DNA of 64,000 nt, from contig OU744733.1 in NCBI GenBank assembly GCA_916613615.1, positions 35,441,939 through 35,505,938 on the forward strand, in the 5' to 3' direction. The notes under the pieces are model-generated. The model did no database searches, was not told the origin of the DNA, and saw only the letters and a list, made by a program, of their open reading frames with translations. This DNA is from Steromphala cineraria. Its lineage: Eukaryota > Mollusca > Gastropoda > Trochida > Trochidae. This document shows, one piece after another, positions 60,201-64,000 of this stretch; the first letter of the stretch is position 1, and each line of letters begins with the position of its first letter. The translations under genes were made by a program, and so were the position numbers.

Positions 60201-63067
60201 GGCTCTCGATTGGTCTTTAACTATTTCTATCACAGACTTGATGTTTAATGACTATGAAATTTGATTTTTTATTTCTGTTTTCTGTTATTTACAAGCACCT
60301 GTTTAAAGGTGAGAAACATATGAAAAAATATAGGTGGCCTAGGAAATCTCCTATAGGCTGCTTCTCGTGCCCCTTGGAGACACTAACATCAAGTACCTAG
60401 ACCCTATGCAGCATTGTTTACAATAACCAGTGATTCAGGTTGGAAGAAGTTATGCCTTGTTGGGAACTTTGCAGTCTAAGTAAACCTAGCCTCAATATTA
60501 TCTGTTTCACTCCTATACCGAGTCTAGCATGGCCTAGTAGAGGGTCGCGTCTGCAACCTATGACCCTCCAACATTAAACGTGCGAAAGCAGACTATTGTG
60601 GCTTGGCAAGATGAGTTCTGATTGGTCAATTGGAAACATGGGCTGACACGACCTTCTACTAGGCCTTTCTAGACTCTGTATAGGCGTGAAACGGGTAATA
60701 TTGAGGCTAGGTTTACTTAGACTGGGAACTTTGACATCACTATGAACCTGAGAGTCTTGAGGGGCATTTAGCCGTTGGTGTAACAAGTATATGACACGGA
60801 TGGCATCTTCTTCCTTTTTGTAGGTCACAACATTTCTGAGCTACTCTTGTCAAACACAAGGCAAGGAATAGCCAAGAAACGTTGTGACCTACAATAAAGA
60901 AGAAGTTGACTTCCATAAAATGTTTGTATGAACCTACTTTGTGTAACTGTCTGGTCACAGGGTTGACAATTTCCACTATGACAAACAACTTGACACTTGT
61001 GCAGTCCACAATTGAGCAGTTTCTCACACACAGTTTCACACTTGTAGCTTGTATCGTGTCCGCAACGCACAAGATTCCTAGGAAATAGCAACAGGAGGTG
61101 TTGTAAGATGCAAGTCCAGAAGCACTCACATTTTATAAATACAGTACCTCGGTAGTCCTAATGTATTAGTTAAACCAGAATTTGATAAAAAATATGATAA
61201 CTAAACATTTGCTTTTATTCAAATCGTGACCTATGGAATCAGTTTGAGATTCATAAAATTGTTGGTTTATTATGGTTTTTACATGAACCTATGGCTTTAT
61301 TTTTAACAAACTGCAACTTTGGGTTGAGCAGGCAGTGTTCAAAATGAATACCAGCCTGACAACAAATGCATCGTTTGACTACTGTAACTTCACATAAGGC
61401 CAACTTGAGAAAAGATCAGCAAGCCAATTTTGCATTGTGTGATTTAAGACTTCATAGTGCCAAAATTATAAAATTTTGATAGGGCTGGTCGATTAAAACC
61501 ACAAGTCCTGCTTGCAAGAAAGGACTAGATTTATTTCAGTTGCGTTCTGGTGAAAACAAATGAACTCTGACCTTGTTTTCTGACAGTCACAAGCCTTGTT
61601 GACCGTGGCACTGCACGGCGGACATGGTCCCGGGTGACAGAGTCTGAAACAAGGAAAACATGGCTCATGGAAGTTTCTTGGAGCCGGAGGAGGAGGAGGA
61701 GGACAAAATATAATTTAAAAATGTAATTTCAGAATCGTCAGATTGCTCTCACCGATCAATCATCGATTAGCAATAGGTTAAATCAGATTTCATAAAAATC
61801 ACTTAGGAAAACCAAATGCTTGTAACTGTTTCTGACTTCTAAAAGCAGTCATAAGCCAGAGACAGGTAAAGCATAAAGTGGTCTTATCAATATACCATCA
61901 ACAAAATGAACACTTACTGTAATTTTCATAATAAACTTGACTCAAAGACAGACAGTGACTGACTAGTAAATATGGTCAGAGGAAAGGGAGAAGGAAAACA
62001 AGGAAACATGTAGATCAACAACTTGTGATTGGTTACCTTAGCTTACATCAAAACAAACAACCTACCTGGCTGCGGTTGGACCTAGTAGAGAGGCAACTCC
62101 CCAACCAAGTTTTATCCTTGATATAATTAAACTTAATACCTCATCATACATGAAGAATGATTTACTGTAATTGTCACGGTTGAGGAGAGAAGGTGTCACT
62201 CTATATCCTAATGTTACAATCAATTACACTACCAAAGGCACCTGTGTAAACTAGGGGAGACAACTCTTACAGTGTACAGGGGTGTGGGCAATCGCCCTTC
62301 CGTCTCCTATTGCAGACCTCTCCACAACTGTGAGGCGTCTCGTACTGCGTGTAGGTTGGGTCTCGCACTTTGCCTGAATATGAAATATTAAATTAGGGAA
62401 ATATATATCAAAAATCACGTAAAAATCATATATAATTGTAATCAGGAAAGTCCTCCTGAATTTCGTTTTCACAAAAAATACCCCGCTCGAATGGTCCCTT
62501 TAAAGGGGCAGTAGCACGTTTTTTGATAATTTTAGATTTTAAATTTGTTACTGATAATTGAAAGTTTATGATAAATGTTTTATTTTGACAGTGTCAAAAA
62601 TATCATTACACAAGCCAATATTCCATAGTCAGAGGACAAAGTATGAAGATTAACATAAAATCCATTGGCGGTCATTTTGTGTGAACACCTTTTATTCATT
62701 TTGTGTTAGAAAAAGGAATCGCATGGCTAAACTTTACATTATTTATTTGAATGATTACTGCTCCAATTAGTTTAAATGCATTGTCTGTCAATTGGAACCA
62801 TTAATTTTCATTTTCCTGACATCACCTTATATTCCCCTAAAAACGTGCTACTGCCCCTTTAATCAATGTTGAACAGACCAATTTAACTTAGATTTTAACT
62901 TCATTATAAGAGATCTTATTCCGGTTTGCAAAAATCATGGGGTTTTTCTTCTTTTTCATAAGTGCAAGTCGTTGACCTCATCTACATACCACAATAACAC
63001 CGGTATTGGTTCGGCACCTTTTCTGTGACATTCTGACAGGCAGGGCATCTCCACCCTGTAACCGTTC
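42228..63067 (-). CDS. NFX1: NFX1 transcriptional regulator, 3' 20 coding exons (5' end outside window)
   Basis: Exons in transcript order: 63067-62990, 62373-62271, 61643-61572, 61077-60938, 59875-59785, 58913-58705, 58223-58092, 57882-57800, 57124-57016, 56824-56705, 56178-56099, 52433-52329, 51012-50884, 50563-50472, 49933-49853, 48693-48559, 47186-47120, 46425-46280, 44732-44613, 42333-42228. All junctions are GT-AG and phases join into 731 residues ending at [12 protein letters not shown] is the RING tail. About nine NF-X1 repeats follow, such as [18 protein letters not shown]. Then come [10 protein letters not shown], an R3H domain (residues ~609-657) and the C-terminus IDYFDF. Human NFX1 is about 1,120 residues, so roughly the N-terminal third is missing. 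NFX1 binds X-box DNA and poly(A)-binding protein and can act as a RING E3 ligase. R3H after the NF-X1 array separates it from ZNFX1. Introns are rich in transposons. Confidence 0.95.
42525..42847 (-). repeat. tRNA-Glu-derived SINE, longer copy
   Basis: The minus-strand head GGAGCACAGTGGTGTAGTGG has a perfect anticodon stem (CTGGC / GCCAG) around CTCTCAC, then GGTTCGAATCCCGG. The body contains CCTTGCCTAGGGACACAACA, and the far end has GCGCCTTTTCCACGTCCTAA and AAAGCGCTACATTATTACCC. It lies in the last NFX1 intron. Confidence 0.85.
42900..43124. repeat. Second SINE-like family, copy 1
   Basis: GTGTAGCATTGCACCCAAAC and GCGTGTAGAACAGTTCTC are shared with 51555-51690. On the minus strand GTTGTTCGAATCTCGC resembles a tRNA B box. 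It directly follows the tRNA-Glu SINE. Confidence 0.6.
43125..43648. repeat. Inverted-repeat MITE in the last NFX1 intron
   Basis: ACACCAAGCTCGTTCTCAGT at the left is mirrored by AGAACGACCTTGGTGTAC at the right. The interior holds several AGAACG/GAACGT motifs. No coding capacity. Confidence 0.75.
43683..44640 (-). repeat. Segmental duplication in the last NFX1 intron with fossil of exon 19
   Basis: GGGCTTATTGCAAGAGAAAG occurs at about 43769 and again at about 44568, next to the real exon. The first copy continues into 43817-43850, a diverged copy of the last ~30 coding bases of exon 19 (44613-44732) whose donor GT is lost. A second shared block (GCATGTTCTGC...TTTATGCAATGAACAA) lies near 42460 and 43950. 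Confidence 0.75.
44348..44513. repeat. Fold-back element with ~75-bp arms
   Basis: TCAAGAAGACAAGGAGGTTA at the left returns inverted as TAAACTCCTTGTCTTCTTGA at the right. The arms pass through ATCAACTTCTTTATTGTAGA and GGTATAGATT. It is inserted in the duplicated intron segment. GGATTTTCAACTTCTTTAT at about 51129 looks like a partial relative. Confidence 0.9.
44925..45000. repeat. Partial copy of the 5231-5396 fold-back
   Basis: GTAATAAAGTATAGTTTTGC followed by CCTGAACTATTATAGTTAAA matches the left arm of the 5.2-kb fold-back. The right arm is absent. Confidence 0.75.
46280..46425 (-). CDS. NFX1: NFX1 exon 18: R3H domain
   Basis: Translates as [20 protein letters not shown], then [19 protein letters not shown] and KKNVVATAK. 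The R-x3-H signature is RQLVH. R3H domains bind single-stranded nucleic acid. Donor GTGAGT at 46279; acceptor TGACAG above 46425. It is the best single-exon evidence that this is NFX1 and not ZNFX1. Confidence 0.95.
48180..48440. repeat. Dispersed repeat shared with 6990-7260
   Basis: AAACATGTAAATGTTGCCAT / CCAAAAGA, the AG-rich run AGGATTAGAGAAAAGAGAAA, and GAAGCACACAAACCACCACA all match the interior of the 6779-7820 element in the same order. It lies in an NFX1 intron without the flanking inverted repeats. Confidence 0.8.
49531..49838 (-). repeat. 28-bp minisatellite x 11 beside an NFX1 splice donor
   Basis: Eleven contiguous 28-bp units contain CAACTCACCGAGTTG. Nine units read CTCGGTGAGTTG on the NFX1 sense strand, a consensus-like 5' splice site; the first and last units have a changed core. 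The array ends 14 nt from the true donor at 49852. Unit spacing is exact and there are no spacers, so it is not CRISPR. Confidence 0.95.
50716..50914 (-). repeat. 100-bp tandem duplication copying the end of NFX1 exon 13 and its donor
   Basis: TAGAAGTTCATTC starts at 50716 and 50816. Each copy runs through TCCCATGAGATAAC to CCACAGCTTTGCAAGGCACT. The second copy holds the true exon end (donor GTAAGT at 50883). The first holds a fossil of the last ~24 exon bases with donor GTGAGT at 50790. Confidence 0.9.
51555..51690. repeat. Second SINE-like family, copy 2
   Basis: GTGTAGCATTGCACCCAAAC and GCGTGTAGAACAGTTCTC, with AACTAGAGAACCATG upstream, match 42928-43065. It lies in an NFX1 intron. Confidence 0.65.
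52080..52310 (+). repeat. Short dispersed repeat ending in a CCCCCGGAATC hairpin
   Basis: The sequence runs from GAATGTCCCCGGATGCATCC through TCAAGGTCAAGGTCACAAGG to a terminal hairpin ACCCCCGGAATCTCCGATTC / GGGGGCATAAAA. This layout suggests a non-autonomous element with a 3' hairpin, as in Helitron-type repeats. Only one copy in the window. Confidence 0.5.
53073..53556. mobile_element. hAT-like MITE
   Basis: Ends TAGGGGTGTAACGATAGATC and GTCACCCCTA. The interior is dense in CGATAG/CTATCG inverted motifs. Flanks GCTGGCGCCG and GCTGGCGGCG are near-identical direct repeats. TAGGGGTG/CACCCCTA termini are usual for hAT MITEs. No transposase. Confidence 0.7.
53826..54238 (+). mobile_element. LINE 3' end with RT-associated zinc finger
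   Basis: Translation [20 protein letters not shown] followed by [10 protein letters not shown] is the zf-RVT pattern at the C-terminus of non-LTR retrotransposons. A short 3' UTR ends GAATAAAAGAATTGAATTG. It lies in the NFX1 intron between exons 11 and 12; 5' truncated. Confidence 0.75.
54270..55998 (+). mobile_element. Pearl-like element with ten 145-bp core repeats
   Basis: The 5' end is GCCATTGGCTCTGTAGCTCA. A 145-bp unit repeats ten times (CTGTACAC at 54530, 54676, 54820, 54965, 55110, 55255, 55400, 55545, 55690, 55835) after one decayed unit. Each unit includes GGCCCCTGTGGCC, AGGGGTCACAGGG and GAGAAGAAGATGAAAATAGG. A (GGAC)n tract (55905-55940) and the 3' end CATCGGGCCTTACAGGCCAG follow. 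Bivalve pearl elements, regarded as non-autonomous Helitron-like elements, have this order. The 95-codon frames are array artefacts. Confidence 0.88.
57413..57438 (+). repeat. G26 homopolymer
   Basis: Twenty-six consecutive G in an NFX1 intron (poly-C on the sense strand), followed by a GAGT microsatellite. Length is likely uncertain in the assembly. Confidence 0.9.
58640..58704. repeat. Retroelement tail with (TTATC)n abutting an NFX1 splice donor
   Basis: GGGCAATAAAGAATTATC followed by five to six TTATC units, a common LINE/SINE tail, ends directly at the donor of exon 58705-58913. On the sense strand the donor GTAAG is the first unit of (TAAGA)n. Confidence 0.7.
59985..60055. repeat. C/G-rich repeat fragment with GGCCCGTAGCAAGC end
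   Basis: On the minus strand ACAGGCCCGTAGCAAGCGGG is followed by G/C runs and TAATTCTAGGGG. The same start occurs in the foreign segment of the chimeric MITE at 38459. Short, family unknown. Confidence 0.55.
60472..60724 (+). mobile_element. MITE-B, intact copy with 9-bp target duplication
   Basis: 253 bp with ~75-bp inverted termini beginning CAGTCTAAGTAAACCTAGCC. Perfect direct repeats GGAACTTTG flank it at 60463-60471 and 60725-60733. Long termini and a 9-bp duplication suggest a Mutator-like deletion derivative. Progenitor of the 40-kb satellite. In the NFX1 intron between exons 4 and 5. Confidence 0.93.
60807..60903. repeat. Fold-back next to the NFX1 exon 4 donor
   Basis: CTTCTTCCTTTTTGTAGGTC at the left is mirrored by GACCTACAATAAAGAAGAAG at the right. 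Inner bases (ACAACATTTCTGAGCTACTC) pair partly. It lies 35 bp into the intron after exon 60938-61077. Confidence 0.8.
62502..62860 (-). repeat. MITE-A copy 9 in the first visible NFX1 intron
   Basis: 359 bp with clean ends AAAGGGGCAGTAGCACG and CGTGCTACTGCCCCTTT in a CTTTAAAGG...CCTTTAATC context. It lies between exons 62990-63067 and 62271-62373. Confidence 0.93.
62990..63067 (-). CDS. NFX1: NFX1 first visible exon: RING tail
   Basis: Translates as [20 protein letters not shown] then YRCYC. WRCPAC supplies the last cysteine pair of the RING finger; the rest must lie upstream of this window. Acceptor GTTTCAG above 63067 and donor GTATGT below 62990. Confidence 0.92.
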
Positions 63068-64000
63068 CTGAAACATTATACATTTATTTAAGTATGTATG
63101 TAATTAGTTAATAACTTCAACAAGTTTTGTCAAGCTGCCATTTGCTGTTCAGATAAAATAATAATAATCCTTTGATGTATGCGCAACTCTGTACAATGCA
63201 ACAAAATTTAATTTTTTTTTTTATATAACTAGCAGTAAAGTACAAGAGTATTCAAGAGTTACAATGGCGTCAAATCAAGGTTTCTATTTTCAAATCATCA
63301 CTTTTTATTATGGTGAAATGACTTTTATATCAATAATGTCTGTAATGTTATGATGTAATATCTAGCCATTTTTTGCATATTTTACTTAATATCACAACAT
63401 AGCTCATCATTACAACATAATATTTGTGGACAAACAATACCATGTTTGTGACATTTGTGCATTGTTCTTTATGCCTGCTTGTTTAGGACTTTATTCTGTT
63501 GTAGTAATGCATCCATACCAAATTGAAAGTTTGGTTTCACAACACATTACAATACAAAGTCTTTTCTGCACCCCTACTTAAAAGAAAACAATAAATCGTG
63601 AGAGATTCCCTACTACTTACATAAAAGATCTTCGAAAAAGGAATGAGTATGTTAGGTCTATTACCAGTCTGATTAAAATCAACTGTGATTCGAGGAAATT
63701 AGTGTAAAAATATTATCTCTAGCGGGGCTCGAACCTCACCCAGCCCGGTTTTCCTCTCATTCACAGTCTAAAGGCACCCCTATTGCCCGCATGTTCTGAC
63801 AGAAGCTCATCTAGCCAATCGAAAGGAGCGCAGTGAAAGCTTCGGTATCCCTCAGGGGCAGGTAACTCCAGTGTACCATTCGTTATACATAATCGCCGCT
63901 AAATGCTATTTAAAAACGAGGATGTGATTGGATAGCTTACGACTGGGTTTGTCTGCGCTAAACTAGTAATAGCAACACGCTATAGAGGTGGGTGCATTCA
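63068..64000. other. NFX1 intron and unresolved right edge
   Basis: No RING-core exon is seen, so this intron exceeds 930 bp. Near 63722 the minus strand has GGTTCGAGCCCCGC, a B-box-like motif, but the T stem does not pair. Confidence 0.5.

Noticed and set aside
42228..63067. ZNFX1 helicase instead of NFX1
   Set aside because: There is no helicase sequence, and an R3H exon plus the IDYFDF C-terminus follow the zinc-finger repeats, as in NFX1.
63700..63800. tRNA gene near the right edge
   Set aside because: B-box-like GGTTCGAGCC only; the T stem and D arm cannot be formed.

Overview
The window looks like an AT-rich, intron-rich invertebrate nuclear genome, most likely a bivalve or other mollusc. 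The reasons are GT-AG introns, many short non-autonomous DNA transposons, decayed non-LTR retrotransposons, tRNA-derived SINEs, and an element with the layout of bivalve 'pearl' elements (a ~145-bp tandem core, then a GGAC microsatellite, then conserved ends). No bacterial, organellar or CRISPR features were seen.

Three protein genes are well supported, all on the minus strand. (1) The right third (42228-63067) holds the 3' part of an NFX1 orthologue. I placed 20 coding exons by hand, with consistent GT-AG sites and unbroken phase through every junction. They give 731 residues: the end of the RING finger, about nine NF-X1 cysteine/histidine repeats, an R3H domain and the family C-terminus. 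The 5' end lies beyond position 64000. (2) 25422-27914 is an intronless coding region for a secretory-pathway, multi-pass membrane protein of unknown family, broken by one in-frame TAA. (3) 18582-19442 encodes a secreted protein with a PAN/Apple-like region, a CCP-like linker and a degenerate galectin-like domain. Its stop codon and likely polyadenylation signals lie inside a transposon.

The left part (1-18 kb) is mostly non-coding. It has two promoter-like segments with ATG-bearing first exons, a weak 76-codon candidate gene at 4.9 kb, fold-back and inverted-repeat elements, and tandem arrays at 13.7 and 17 kb. The middle (19-42 kb) holds a 101-bp array upstream of the secreted-protein gene, mariner-like and Mutator-like inverted-repeat elements, a decayed RT-bearing LINE (28.6-30.5 kb), LINE fragments at 36-37 kb, and a 119-bp satellite that grew inside a MITE (40-41 kb).

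The commonest repeat (MITE-A, nine copies) is about 320-370 bp with termini AAAGGGGCAGTAGCACG and TTAA-like flanks. NFX1 introns carry two MITE-A/B insertions, the pearl-like element, a minisatellite that repeats a consensus-like 5' splice site, and two fossil duplications of exon ends. The main theme is transposons and tandem repeats touching gene-processing signals: stop codon, poly(A) site and splice donors.
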